Part shown: piece by piece, positions 37,105-46,219 of the stretch
How positions within the stretch are numbered: the first letter of the stretch is position 1
How the letters are laid out: every line of letters starts with the position of its first letter
Source of the DNA: Francisella halioticida
GTDB lineage: Bacteria; Pseudomonadota; Gammaproteobacteria; Francisellales; Francisellaceae
Assembly (NCBI RefSeq): GCF_002211785.1
Contig: NZ_CP022132.1
Span: 2,133,431-2,197,430 of the forward strand
DNA length: 64,000 nucleotides
Reading direction: 5' to 3'
Notes under the pieces: generated by a model
Seen by the model: only the letters and a program-made list of their open reading frames with translations
What the model was told of the DNA's origin: nothing
Database searches by the model: none
Translations under genes and position numbers: made by a program

Positions 37105-38118
37105 TCAAATAAAAACTTTCTCTACTAGTGATGACATCATAGCTTTAAGAAGAGAAGTATAGTTAATAATAAAATTAAGCTCAGTTCCTATAGGAATTAA
37201 CTTATTCATAGAGTCTATAATCAAATGATCACTTGTTGCCCCTAAAATTTTATAACCAGATAGACATTTAACCCCATTAGAATCTATATCTTGATTTCCA
37301 ATAGCTAGAATGGATTGATATTTTTTATTGTTACTTGATACGCTTGGTTTTACTTTTGACTCTATAACTTCTGCAACAAGAGATATTGCATCTTGGTATA
37401 ACCCTTTAATTAAACTATTATCTAAGGGATTCATACCTATAAAAATAGCCTCTCCAAGACGAAGGTTATTAATCTTACCAATATTACTTTTATTATTTAG
37501 TGCCCAATTAAGATTTGCTGAATTGCCACCACTTATTATATCTAATTTAATATTGAACGTTTTTTCGATAGAATCAGCTATAGATGACAGTTGGCTCATT
37601 TTAGTATCATCTGGAGCACAATCATTCAAACACATTAAATTAGTTGCTATTCCTTTAAGACTAATATTTGGTAAAGTTAAAACTTTATCTATAAAAGTTA
37701 AAACATCTTTTGGTAAAATACCTTCTCTGAGATCACCCAATTCAATCATTAATATAATTTGATGATTTAAGTTTAATTTACATGCCATTTTAGAAAGAGC
37801 TTCTATTACTATAATTTCGCTATTAAAGCTGATAGAACCTGATAATATAATTCGTTGAATCTGACTAAGCATAGGCGAACGAATTAGACTCATCTGAATT
37901 GGAATATTATTTCTACACATTAGTTCTATATTTTGGATATGAGAGTCTCCAATAGAGATAACTCCAGATCTCATCAAAGCTCTTGCTATAATTGGTGAAC
38001 CTTGCATAACTTTTATTATACCAGTCACAGATATATCTAAATGACCTAAGCGACTTACTAATACTTTAGCATTATGCTCTATCTTTTTAAGATCTATTAT
38101 TAGTCGAGGTGTTGCCAT
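37105..38118 (-). CDS. Alanine/ornithine racemase-like PLP enzyme (fold type III)
   Basis: 337 residues with the TIM-barrel opening TPRLIIDLKKIEHNAKVLVSRL and the PLP-lysine segment GIIKVMQGSPIIARALMRSG (Lys ~36). LMIELGDLREGI and a Ser-Gly-Gly-Asn phosphate loop (IISGGNSANL) follow, then LRLGEAIFIG. This matches the racemase branch with Orr, not biosynthetic Alr. It overlaps the DUF1611 gene by one base (TAATG), so the two act together, probably on D/L-glutamate or another amino acid. Confidence 0.75.
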   Translation of the reverse strand: MATPRLIIDLKKIEHNAKVLVSRLGHLDISVTGIIKVMQGSPIIARALMRSGVISIGDSHIQNIELMCRNNIPIQMSLIRSPMLSQIQRIILSGSISFNSEIIVIEALSKMACKLNLNHQIILMIELGDLREGILPKDVLTFIDKVLTLPNISLKGIATNLMCLNDCAPDDTKMSQLSSIADSIEKTFNIKLDIISGGNSANLNWALNNKSNIGKINNLRLGEAIFIGMNPLDNSLIKGLYQDAISLVAEVIESKVKPSVSSNNKKYQSILAIGNQDIDSNGVKCLSGYKILGATSDHLIIDSMNKLIPIGTELNFIINYTSLLKAMMSSLVEKVFI

Positions 38119-39200
38119 TAAGTATTAAATTTACCACTCAACTGTGGAAACTCTGAAACAATCATATCGATGAAATAATCAGGAGATGATCTTAATGCAT
38201 CTGCTGTGGGAATTTTATATTTTTTACTGTAGTTATTTATTATTTGTTTAATCTCAGCAGCATCAATATTTTCATGATTAATACTAATACCTATAACCTT
38301 AGTTTGTGAGAAAGTTTCTATCAGATTTATTTCATTACTAAGCTTTGGCATTTTTATATTCTCAAAATCACAACGATACTCTCTTTTGGGCGCATGTTGG
38401 AGAATTACTGCATCTGGACAACAAGCTCGAAGAATGAAAGAACTACTAGAAAAAGCTGGATGACTTAAAGAACTTTGGCCTTCAACAAAGATAATATCGG
38501 GTTGCTCTTCGTTAAATGCTGAAACCACAGTCGCCTCTAGCTCACCAATACAAAACTGTGAGGGTATTGCATCTATTGCTACACCATATTTTGCTCCCTG
38601 AATTAGGCTAGTTTGACCTGTACCAACCATAACAGCCTTATATCCTGCCTCATTAAAAATCTTTGTAAGTATATTAGTGGTTGTGCGCTTGCCAATAGCA
38701 CAATCTGTACCTAATATAGCGATTATGGGGCAAGTTACTTTAGAAATATCTCCATTATATATTCTTAAGTTTTTTTTCTCTGGGGGCTTTCTAATATCTA
38801 ATATTTTTACATTATGTTTAGCTGCTGTAAATGATAATTCAGGGTCATCATTTAAAAATACATGCAATCCATTTATAATATTTATTCCTAGTTTAATTAT
38901 CTCCATAATTATTTTACGTTCTTTATTTGATAAAATACCCGTGGCTGGAGCCATTCCTAATATAAAGTAATTAGCTTTATTGGGTAGCTCTTTTAATGCA
39001 GATATATAACTATCATATATTGGAATCCCATTTGGGATATTATCAAGCACAACACCAGAATCTAAATTTGCTTTAGTGCTATCAATTACAGCTAAGATCT
39101 TATATTCATCAGAATATCTGATTAATCCATTAGCTGTTTTACCATCAAGCTTACCAAAATTTGCTTCGCAATAAATAATTGCTGTCTTTTGTTTTTTCAT
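38118..39200 (-). CDS. DUF1611 P-loop protein, DgcN-like
   Basis: 360 residues. An N-terminal Rossmann-like part (TAIIYCEANFGKLDGKTANG ... NYFILGMAPATG) is followed by a P-loop ATPase-like domain with IAILGTDCAIGKRTTTN (~residue 165) and FVEGQSSLSHPAF. DUF1611 proteins include DgcN, described as an N-acetyltransferase acting on D-glutamate beside a racemase. Here the partner is a PLP racemase. The pair suggests salvage of D-amino acids from peptidoglycan; the substrate is not certain. Confidence 0.7.
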   Translation of the reverse strand: MKKQKTAIIYCEANFGKLDGKTANGLIRYSDEYKILAVIDSTKANLDSGVVLDNIPNGIPIYDSYISALKELPNKANYFILGMAPATGILSNKERKIIMEIIKLGINIINGLHVFLNDDPELSFTAAKHNVKILDIRKPPEKKNLRIYNGDISKVTCPIIAILGTDCAIGKRTTTNILTKIFNEAGYKAVMVGTGQTSLIQGAKYGVAIDAIPSQFCIGELEATVVSAFNEEQPDIIFVEGQSSLSHPAFSSSSFILRACCPDAVILQHAPKREYRCDFENIKMPKLSNEINLIETFSQTKVIGISINHENIDAAEIKQIINNYSKKYKIPTADALRSSPDYFIDMIVSEFPQLSGKFNT

Positions 39201-39734
39201 AATAAACTACTCTTACTTTTTAAATTTTTAATGCATTTATGAACAAAAATAAAATCTAAAGATAGTTACAAATTATTATTAAATCTAATAAAGTGTATTT
39301 AAAATAGATAACTTTAATTTATTGATATGATTAAGGGATAACTCTATTTTTAATAATTAAAAATTATAAAACTTTTTTTATCCTTATAGTTCGCTGCTAT
39401 TATACTATATTTTTATATATAATACTTTTAATCTTAAATCTGTATGTTTCATACTACGACAAGATGTCACCTAATCAAGCTAAAGCTACTACTTCAACCT
39501 AATATTAGTATTGCTTTTTCTATTTACTTCCACATGATTATTTATCTGATGCTATTTCTTATGTATTCAACATGATATTTTTGGGTTAACTATATAATTA
39601 ATTGGTTCTTAAAAGAAATAAGTTTCATTCTTACCAAAATAAATTAGATCTCATAGGCTTAATAGCTAGAATGATTATTAATATAATATATCCATACCAT
39701 GGAATTAAACCAGCTACAGGCAATAAGTTAACTA
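39201..39734. other. Long AT-rich gap upstream of the DUF1611 gene
   Basis: 534 bases. The promoter of the DUF1611-racemase pair must lie near 39210-39420. At 39602-39740 a frame without a good start reads YQNKLDLIGLIARMIINIIY, then PYHGIKPATGNKLTM, and runs into IS-A copy 3; it may be a gene end cut by that IS. Nothing else recognised. Confidence 0.3.
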
Positions 39735-39912
39735 TGATCATACCCTCCTATTTGGGACACTTAGGTGTTAAGAAAAGGAGACAAGATGAGATATACAAAA
39801 GAGTTTAAAGATGAAGCTGTTAAATTATGTTTACAACCAGATGCAAATAGACGAGAAATAGCAGATAATTTAGGGGTTAAATATAAAACCATTTGCAGTT
39901 GGATATCCAAAG
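39735..39912 (+). mobile_element. IS-A copy 3, stub of 178 bases
   Basis: Left terminus TGATCATACCCTCC, ribosome site and the first 42 codons of OrfA (MRYTKEFKDEAVKLC... to CSWISK), then cut by IS-D copy 4. The remainder is absent on the far side, so IS-D came with a deletion. Confidence 0.85.
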
Positions 39913-40746
39913 GGTTCTGTCGCAAACTGCCAGTATAGTCACAATTTTTATAAAATAATTATCCTCTAGATACAGTTATCCAGCTATGCTATAAAATTGA
40001 TCCCAAACAGTCATATTTTCAGCGTAAATATGCTGACCTTTTTTAATCATATTTACTAATTCATAACCAGCTATAGTAGAATCCATAGAATCCCAAGATT
40101 TAAAACCCATCATGGGGCGTATCAATCTTTTGATACTTCTATGATCTTGCTCTATCAAATTATTTAGATATTTGTTTTGTCTAATCTCTATACCATAGGT
40201 TAACCATATACCAAGCAAGAATAGAAAGATATTGATAGTTAATAAAGCAGCTTCATTGGCTCCTGATTTATCTACATTTAATTTATCTGGTAAACCATGT
40301 TTACCAATAGTTTTCTTAAAGAATTTACGCGAAGCTTTTTCATCTCTTTTTTCACTAACCATAAACTCTAAAGTATCTCCGTGTTTATCTATAGCTCTGT
40401 ATAAATAAACATCTTTACCTTTAAGCTTAAGGTAGGTTTCATCCATCTTCCAGCTTATATAGCTACCATATTTTCTAAAACTATTACTAAAGACTATCTC
40501 TAATTCTTTAGAATATTTGATAACCCAACGATTGATAGTGCTATGGTCTACCTTAATTACTCGCTCTTTCATTAGTTCTTCTACATGCCTATAACTCAAT
40601 GGATATGATAAATACCATCTGACTGCTTGAAGTATCAATAATTTGGTAAAGTGCCTACCTGTGAAATCTATCATTTGTATTTTGAAATAAAATCTATGAT
40701 AAAATTATACTATATACTCATGATACTGACAGTTTGCGACAGAACC
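39913..40746 (-). mobile_element. IS-D copy 4 (IS6 family)
   Basis: 834 bp with GGTTCTGTCGCAAACTG ends; flanks ATCCAAAG and GATTATTA do not match. Together with copy 5, in the same orientation, it brackets 1.85 kb carrying the monooxygenase and nitroreductase genes. Confidence 0.9.
39976..40674 (-). CDS. IS-D copy 4 transposase
   Basis: 232 residues, ASRKFF/KKGQH subtype, DDE triad complete. Confidence 0.9.
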   Translation of the reverse strand: MIDFTGRHFTKLLILQAVRWYLSYPLSYRHVEELMKERVIKVDHSTINRWVIKYSKELEIVFSNSFRKYGSYISWKMDETYLKLKGKDVYLYRAIDKHGDTLEFMVSEKRDEKASRKFFKKTIGKHGLPDKLNVDKSGANEAALLTINIFLFLLGIWLTYGIEIRQNKYLNNLIEQDHRSIKRLIRPMMGFKSWDSMDSTIAGYELVNMIKKGQHIYAENMTVWDQFYSIAG

Positions 40747-40747
40747 G

Positions 40748-41077
40748 ATTATTATAGGTCAAATAGGTAATGTTAAAAAGTTTGTTAAAAACCCATGTCC
40801 TAAATGTCAGCATGAATTAATACGCCTTAAATCAAAGCCACCTAAGAAAGGCTTTTATTGGATGTGTTCTGAAAGAAAAAATGGTTGTGAGACATTTTTA
40901 GAGGATAGTAGAGGCAAGCCTGTACAACCTAAAATATCTAAAGATAAATGTCCTGATTGTGGATCTGATCTTAAACAACGTGATGGTAAGAAAGGCAAAT
41001 GGTGGGGCTGTACAGGATATCCCCAATGTGAAAGAACATTTGCTGATTTAAAAGGTAAACCAATGATGGATAAATAA
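40748..41077 (+). pseudogene. C-terminal zinc-finger tail of a type IA topoisomerase
   Basis: An open frame enters from IS-D copy 4 (IIIGQIGNVKKFVKNPCPKC) and ends at 41077. It has two zf-C4_Topoisom modules: CPKC...C (...GFYWMCSERKNGC) and CPDCGSDLKQRDGKKGKWWGCTGYPQC. The catalytic part is gone. A small unknown gene follows at 41140, as after the other topoisomerase remnant at 34739. Confidence 0.75.
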
Positions 41078-41139
41078 TATTTCTCTTTTTTTAACCACGA
41101 ATGAGGTAAGAAAAAAGGAAAAACTGTGAGGACATTAAT

Positions 41140-41343
41140 ATGAACAAACAAGCTATTTATTTAACGCAGGAGTTATGTGAACTATTAGAATATATTTCTG
41201 ATATAGCTGTACAAATACGTATGAATTCTTCATATAGATTAGAATACAAAAATATTAATCATTATTCTGATGCTCCTATCAAAATTAGTAAGATTTTAGA
41301 TAATGTTATGGAGTATTCCGACACTGTTGCAAATATTGACTAA
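41140..41343 (+). CDS. Truncated paralogue of the 133-residue protein
   Basis: 67 residues; the first 61 correspond to the protein at 34857 (for example TQELCELLEYISDIAVQIRM), then the sequence leaves the homologue after NVMEYS and ends at DTVANID. The departure point (gacactgttgcaaat) resembles the terminal repeat of IS26-type IS6 elements, so an IS end probably truncated it. Confidence 0.55.
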   Translation: MNKQAIYLTQELCELLEYISDIAVQIRMNSSYRLEYKNINHYSDAPIKISKILDNVMEYSDTVANID

Positions 41344-41455
41344 TTGGAGCTATTTTATTAAACTTTACTTTATTTTTCTGTCTAATTTATTATGAATGAA
41401 TTTAAATATAAACATTTTAATGGTGTAGTTATCTTCAAGTACTTTGTAATAGAAA

Positions 41456-41743
41456 CTATATTTTTTTCATCTTGGTTATTTGCAATGAGCTAATCATATT
41501 ATTAGTAGCTTTAATATACGATTTCATGTGATTACTGCTTAAATGTTGTTGTAGTAAATCTTTAGTTTCCCATGTTTCATAAAACATAAAATGTAGCTCA
41601 TCATCATTGTCTTGATGAAGTTGATAATGTAAACACCCTTTTTCATTACGGGTTATTTCAACTAATTTCAATAACTCTTTTTTTACTTGGCTTTGGAACT
41701 CTTTTTTAACATAAATATTTGCGATAATAGTTAGTAATGGCAT
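41456..41743 (-). CDS. Antibiotic biosynthesis monooxygenase-like (YgiN-type) protein
   Basis: 95 residues, one ABM ferredoxin-like domain: LLTIIANIYVKKEFQSQVKK, TRNEKGCLHYQLHQDNDDEL, FMFYETWETKDLLQQHLSSN. Relatives oxidise quinols or small aromatics, or are of unknown role. It diverges from the nitroreductase across a 166-base gap. That both are redox enzymes suggests a shared response to quinone or electrophile stress. Confidence 0.8.
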   Translation of the reverse strand: MPLLTIIANIYVKKEFQSQVKKELLKLVEITRNEKGCLHYQLHQDNDDELHFMFYETWETKDLLQQHLSSNHMKSYIKATNNMISSLQITKMKKI

Positions 41744-41909
41744 TGCTTTCCTTTTATAGATAATTACTCATTTCTTTTCAATAGAATTGTATCACATCGG
41801 TTAGTTTGAATAAAATTTTTAGCTTGAAAAAATAAAAATATAAAATTTGTATAGTATTATATACTTTAAACAATTTAATTAATTAAAGTTAACATAAAGG
41901 CTCTTAAAT

Positions 41910-42566
41910 ATGGACCATCAAATTATTATAGACATGCTCTCTAGAAGTACTACCAAAAAATATGATTCTACCAAGAAGATTACTCAAATGGATCTTAATG
42001 TGCTGTTTGAGTCTATGCGCTTATCACCATCATCTATAAACTCACAGCCATGGAGATTTGTTGTTATTGAAAGCGAGAAAGCTAAAAAGCGAATGAGTAA
42101 AACTTTTGTCAACAAATTTCAATTTAACCAACCTCATGTATTTGATAGCTCACATATTATTCTATTTGCGTATAACCCACGCTATACTCGTGATGATTAT
42201 GCTAAAGTTGTAGATAAACAAATTGTCGATGGTAGGACAAAGTCTCAAGATCGTGAAAATGCTTTTGGAGCATTCATGTTTGTCGATCTTAATACTGATG
42301 AGAATGGAGATAATAGTCGCTGGACAAAAGCACAAACATATATCGCATTTGGTAATACTCTACATACATTAGCTCGTCTTAAAATAGATTCAACCCCATT
42401 GGAAGGTATAGATATTGATTTAGTTAACGAAGAATTTAAAAATGAACTTTCTGGCTATCAATGTGACGTAGCTCTAGCTATAGGGTATCGTCATCAAGAA
42501 AATGACTATAACTCAAGATTACCAAAGTCTCGACTAAGTTTAGATAGCGTTTTAGTAACTATATAA
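41910..42566 (+). CDS. NAD(P)H nitroreductase family protein (NfsB-like)
   Basis: 218 residues with nitroreductase blocks: SRSTTKKYDSTKKITQMDLN, SPSSINSQPWRFVVIESEKA (FMN-binding Arg and Ser-Ser-x-Asn-x-Gln-Pro), a central helix with WTKAQTYIAFGNTLHTLA, and a terminal GYRHQENDYN. It reduces nitroaromatics or quinones using FMN. It is complete and monocistronic, with IS-D copy 5 starting 33 bases after the stop. Confidence 0.85.
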   Translation: MDHQIIIDMLSRSTTKKYDSTKKITQMDLNVLFESMRLSPSSINSQPWRFVVIESEKAKKRMSKTFVNKFQFNQPHVFDSSHIILFAYNPRYTRDDYAKVVDKQIVDGRTKSQDRENAFGAFMFVDLNTDENGDNSRWTKAQTYIAFGNTLHTLARLKIDSTPLEGIDIDLVNEEFKNELSGYQCDVALAIGYRHQENDYNSRLPKSRLSLDSVLVTI

Positions 42567-42662
42567 CTCAACTATCTATAGATGGGTAATCCAGTATTCG
42601 GTTCTGTCGCAAACTGCCAGTATAGTCACAATTTTTATAAAATAATTATCCTCTAGATACAG

Positions 42663-43220
42663 TTATCCAGCTATGCTATAAAATTGATCCCAAACAGTCA
42701 TATTTTCAGCGTAAATATGCTGACCTTTTTTAATCATATTTACTAATTCATAACCAGCTATAGTAGAATCCATAGAATCCCAAGATTTAAAACCCATCAT
42801 GGGGCGTATCAATCTTTTGATACTTCTATGATCTTGCTCTATCAAATTATTTAGATATTTGTTTTGTCTAATCTCTATACCATAGGTTAACCATATACCA
42901 AGCAAGAATAGAAAGATATTGATAGTTAATAAAGCAGCTTCATTGGCTCCTGATTTATCTACATTTAATTTATCTGGTAAACCATGTTTACCAATAGTTT
43001 TCTTAAAGAATTTACGCGAAGCTTTTTCATCTCTTTTTTCACTAACCATAAACTCTAAAGTATCTCCGTGTTTATCTATAGCTCTGTATAAATAAACATC
43101 TTTACCTTTAAGCTTAAGGTAGGTTTCATCCATCTTCCAGCTTATATAGCTACCATATTTTCTAAAACTATTACTAAAGACTATCTCTAATTCTTTAGAA
43201 TATTTGATAACCCAACGATT
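42663..43220 (-). pseudogene. IS-D copy 5 transposase, N-terminus lost
   Basis: The frame runs from the IS-B junction (NRWVIKYSKELE) to the normal C-terminus at 42663. DDE residues remain, but the N-terminal HTH region is gone. ASRKFF/KKGQH subtype. A 156-residue product from an internal ATG at 43133 would be inactive. Confidence 0.85.
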
Positions 43221-43226
43221 GTATAA

Positions 43227-44528
43227 TGTCCCCAGAAAAAGCTACTGATTTTAGAAAGATTTTTATTCCTAGATGTTAAACTTAACTAGATAAATTAGGA
43301 AATAGATAAATGAGTAAAAAAAGAGTAACGTATACAGCTGATTTTAAAGCTAAAGTAATTATAGAATTGCTAGAAGGCGATATGACAGTTAATGAGATAG
43401 CAAGTAAGTATGATTTACTTCCTAAAAACGTGCACAATTGGAAGCAGCAATTTTTATCTAATGCTTGCTTAGCATTTGATAAAAGCTCTGTTGTTAAGGA
43501 GTATAAGCAGGAAATAGATGAGCTTAGAAAAGATAAAGATGCAACAAGTAAAAAACTAGTCGAGGTAATAGTAGAGAGGGATTTTTTAATGGGAAAGCTA
43601 AAAAGCTTGGTATCATCAAATGATAGAGTAAACTCTGTAGATACTAAGCTAGAATTATCTTTAAATAATCAGCTTAAACTATTATCTGTATTTAAGAGTG
43701 TGTACTATTATACACCAATATCAAAATTTAGTAGTAATGATGATATTAAACTATTAAATGCAATAGATTTGATACATACTAAACATCCATATTATGGTAC
43801 GAGAAGGCTAGTAAAGTTGCTAAATAGATTAGGATTTCTAGTTGGAAGGAAGCTAATCAAAAGTGCTATGGAATTCATGGGTATTAAGGCATTGTATCCT
43901 AAAAAAAAGACAACTGTCATTAATAAGCAACACAAGAAATATCCATACTTACTTAATGTATTTAAAAATGAGACGAATTAGGTTGTTATAGATAAAGCTA
44001 ATAAGGTATGGAGTGCTGATATCACGTATATTAGACTAGAATGTGGGTATGCATATTTAGCAGCCATAATAGATTGGCATAGCAAGAAAATACTAGCTTG
44101 GAAGATTTCTAATACTATGGATACACATCTAACAACTAGTGTGTTAAAAGAAGCGTTATTTAAATATGGTAAACCTGATATCTTTAACTCTGATCAAGGA
44201 ACTCAATATACAGCAAAAGAGCATATTAAAATATTATCTGATAATAAAATAAATAAATCTATGGATGCTAAAGGAAGATCTATAGATAATATTGCAATTG
44301 AGAGATTTTGGAGAACACTGAAATATGAAAATGTTTATCCGGCATCATATATAACTATGAAAGAGGCTAAAGTAGGTATCAAAGAATATATTGATATTTA
44401 CAACAATGAAAGACTACATTCTAGTATTGGATATATGACTCCTGATGAAGTATATTCTGGTATTTTAGATGCTGCATAAAAGCAAGGAATAAAAATATTT
44501 TATAAAGTGGTATTGAATAACAGGGACA
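43227..44528 (+). mobile_element. IS-B copy 3, nested in IS-D copy 5
   Basis: 1302 bp, ends TGTCCCCAGAAAAAG and ...AATAACAGGGACA. Same ends and length as copy 2. Flanked by the two parts of IS-D. Confidence 0.85.
43310..44479 (+). pseudogene. IS-B copy 3 fused transposase, nonsense codon
   Basis: A fused OrfAB frame, with five As in the former slippery run as in copy 2. Codon 43979-43981 is TAG where copies 1 and 2 have CAG (NETN*VVIDKANKV). The part after it keeps SADITYI, NSDQGTQY and IAIERFWRT. Two extra missense changes (T-to-I in KKILAW, I-to-K in INKSMD) point to decay. Confidence 0.85.
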
Positions 44529-44752
44529 GTTTACTGTGAAATCTATCATTTGTATTTTGAAATAAAATCTATGATAAAATTATACTATATACTCATGATA
44601 CTGTCAGTTTGCGACAGAACCTATATTTCTATTTATTGTTATGATCAAACTAGATTTTATATGCATACTAGCTATCAGGTCTTAAATATATCTGTTTTTT
44701 TATAAAATGTGTTACTCTAGCAGTTATATTTTATCTCTAAAATGGATACTCA

Positions 44753-45730
44753 ATGCAAGGTGGTAATATTAAGAAAAACATTGTAATTCTTTTTGCATTT
44801 TTATGTTTTACTACGTCATTAGATGCTATTACCAAGCAAGGTGCTATGGAGAAGTATTTAGAATATAATAAATTAGCTGAGAAATATAAAAAGTTAGCAG
44901 AGCAATCAGATAATACAACCAATAAAGAACAAGATAAGCATATTCCTACAAAAGATAATGTAGAAGCTAAAGCAGAGTCATCCTCAACCAAACTTAAACA
45001 AGTAACCTTAAAAGATAATAAAAAAGAAGAAAAGAAAGATAATAGTCCTTGGAAAGGTACATCTATTGGTTTAGGTGGAAGTATTGTTACTGGTAATAGT
45101 GCTACTACCAACATAAATGTTGGAATAAATATTAATTATAAGCCAACAGAGCAGTGGCAAAATAATTTATTATTTAACTATTTATATAGCCATAATGATA
45201 CGGTTTCTGATAAATCAGGAGTTAGAGTAAATAGGGCACAGTTAAATGCTAAGACTTCATGGGATTTTGATAAAGTTAACGGCGTATATGGTAATTTGAA
45301 CTTCTTGCGTGATGAGTTAGATGTCTTTAATTATGTTTTTATGGAATCTGCGGGCTATAAGAGAGTTTTATATAAAAGTGATGATATGTCATTAAATCTA
45401 ACAGCAGGACCAAGCTTAACGCAAAACGAACTTATTAGCACAGGTCAATTTTCTAATGGATTTGGTGGGCAATCAGGCTTGCAATATGTATGGAATTTTA
45501 CAAAAGATTCGAGTTTTAGAGAAGATTTTATAGTTAACTATGCGTATCAGGATAATAATACTGTCAACCCTAATGTATTTATATATCAAAGCAATGCTAT
45601 ATTATCAGTTAAATTATATAAAAACTTGAGCCTCCAGCTTCAGTTCCAGCTAAATGGTACTAATGTAAGCCTACCTGGTAAGCAACCAATAACAACAATT
45701 ACAACAACTGCATTAGCATATGAAATATAA
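44753..45730 (+). CDS. DUF481/YdiY-like outer-membrane beta-barrel protein
   Basis: 325 residues. A signal peptide (KKNIVILFAFLCFTTSLDA) is followed by a charged coiled-coil/linker of ~70 residues rich in Lys, Glu and Asn (YNKLAEKYKKLAEQSDN), then the DUF481 barrel from GTSIGLGGSIVTGNSATTNI: repeated amphipathic strands (NAKTSWDFDKVNGVYGNLNF ... SAGYKRVLYK) to a C-terminal ALAYEI. Likely an outer-membrane channel or salt-induced protein. Intact; it lies between IS-D/IS-B and IS-A copy 4. Confidence 0.75.
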   Translation: MQGGNIKKNIVILFAFLCFTTSLDAITKQGAMEKYLEYNKLAEKYKKLAEQSDNTTNKEQDKHIPTKDNVEAKAESSSTKLKQVTLKDNKKEEKKDNSPWKGTSIGLGGSIVTGNSATTNINVGININYKPTEQWQNNLLFNYLYSHNDTVSDKSGVRVNRAQLNAKTSWDFDKVNGVYGNLNFLRDELDVFNYVFMESAGYKRVLYKSDDMSLNLTAGPSLTQNELISTGQFSNGFGGQSGLQYVWNFTKDSSFREDFIVNYAYQDNNTVNPNVFIYQSNAILSVKLYKNLSLQLQFQLNGTNVSLPGKQPITTITTTALAYEI

Positions 45731-45798
45731 TAGTCGAGTTGTGTAAAGCAAAGAAAGCAGCTAAAATGATTTTTGGCGATATTTGACTGACTGAGAAT

Positions 45799-45816
45799 AA
45801 CTGTTGTTTTATAAAA
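45799..45816. terminator. Weak hairpin after the DUF481 gene
   Basis: CTGTTGTTTTATAAAACAG: a palindromic TGTTTTATAAAACA core about 70 bases after the stop. AT-rich and without a T-run, so only a possible terminator. Confidence 0.3.
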
Positions 45817-45899
45817 CAGCGTTCCCATAAAGGGACTATTTAGGGAATTGATCATACCCTTCTATTTGGGACACTTAGGTGTTAAGAAAAGGAGACAAG

Positions 45900-46187
45900 A
45901 TGAGATATACAAAAGAGTTTAAAGATGAAGCTGTTAAATTATGTTTACAACCAGATGCAAATAGACGAGAAATAGCAGATAATTTAGGGGTTAAATATAA
46001 AACCATTTGCAGTTGGATATCCAAAGCCATGTCAAACCCTCAGAAAGAAATAAAGATAGATTATAAAATGCAGTACCAGCAACTATCTTTTGAAAATACT
46101 GATTTGAAGAAAAAACTCAAACAGGCAGAAACAGAGCGTGAAATACTAAAAAAGGCAGCAGCGTACTTTGCAAAGCAAAATCTGTAA
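45900..46187 (+). CDS. IS-A copy 4 OrfA
   Basis: 95 residues from the ATG at 45900 (AGGAG five bases upstream). HTH and coiled coil as in copy 1. The run A-AAA-AAG at 46148-46154 is a canonical -1 slip site; after slippage the frame stays open through SVRYAFIKEHYKVMPVTTL into OrfB. Confidence 0.85.
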   Translation: MRYTKEFKDEAVKLCLQPDANRREIADNLGVKYKTICSWISKAMSNPQKEIKIDYKMQYQQLSFENTDLKKKLKQAETEREILKKAAAYFAKQNL

Positions 46188-46219
46188 GGTACGCCTTTAT
46201 TAAGGAGCATTATAAAGTT

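Larger units (their letters stand above)
42600..44621 (-). mobile_element. IS-D copy 5, split by IS-B copy 3
   Basis: 42600-43220 (right part with most of the transposase) and 44534-44621 (the other end). About 125 bases of the transposase N-terminus are missing between them, so entry of IS-B was accompanied by a deletion. Confidence 0.85.

Noticed and set aside
39602..39808. 68-codon frame running into IS-A copy 3
   Set aside because: Starts with TTG directly after a stop and ends inside IS DNA; at best a gene fragment, mentioned under the gap.
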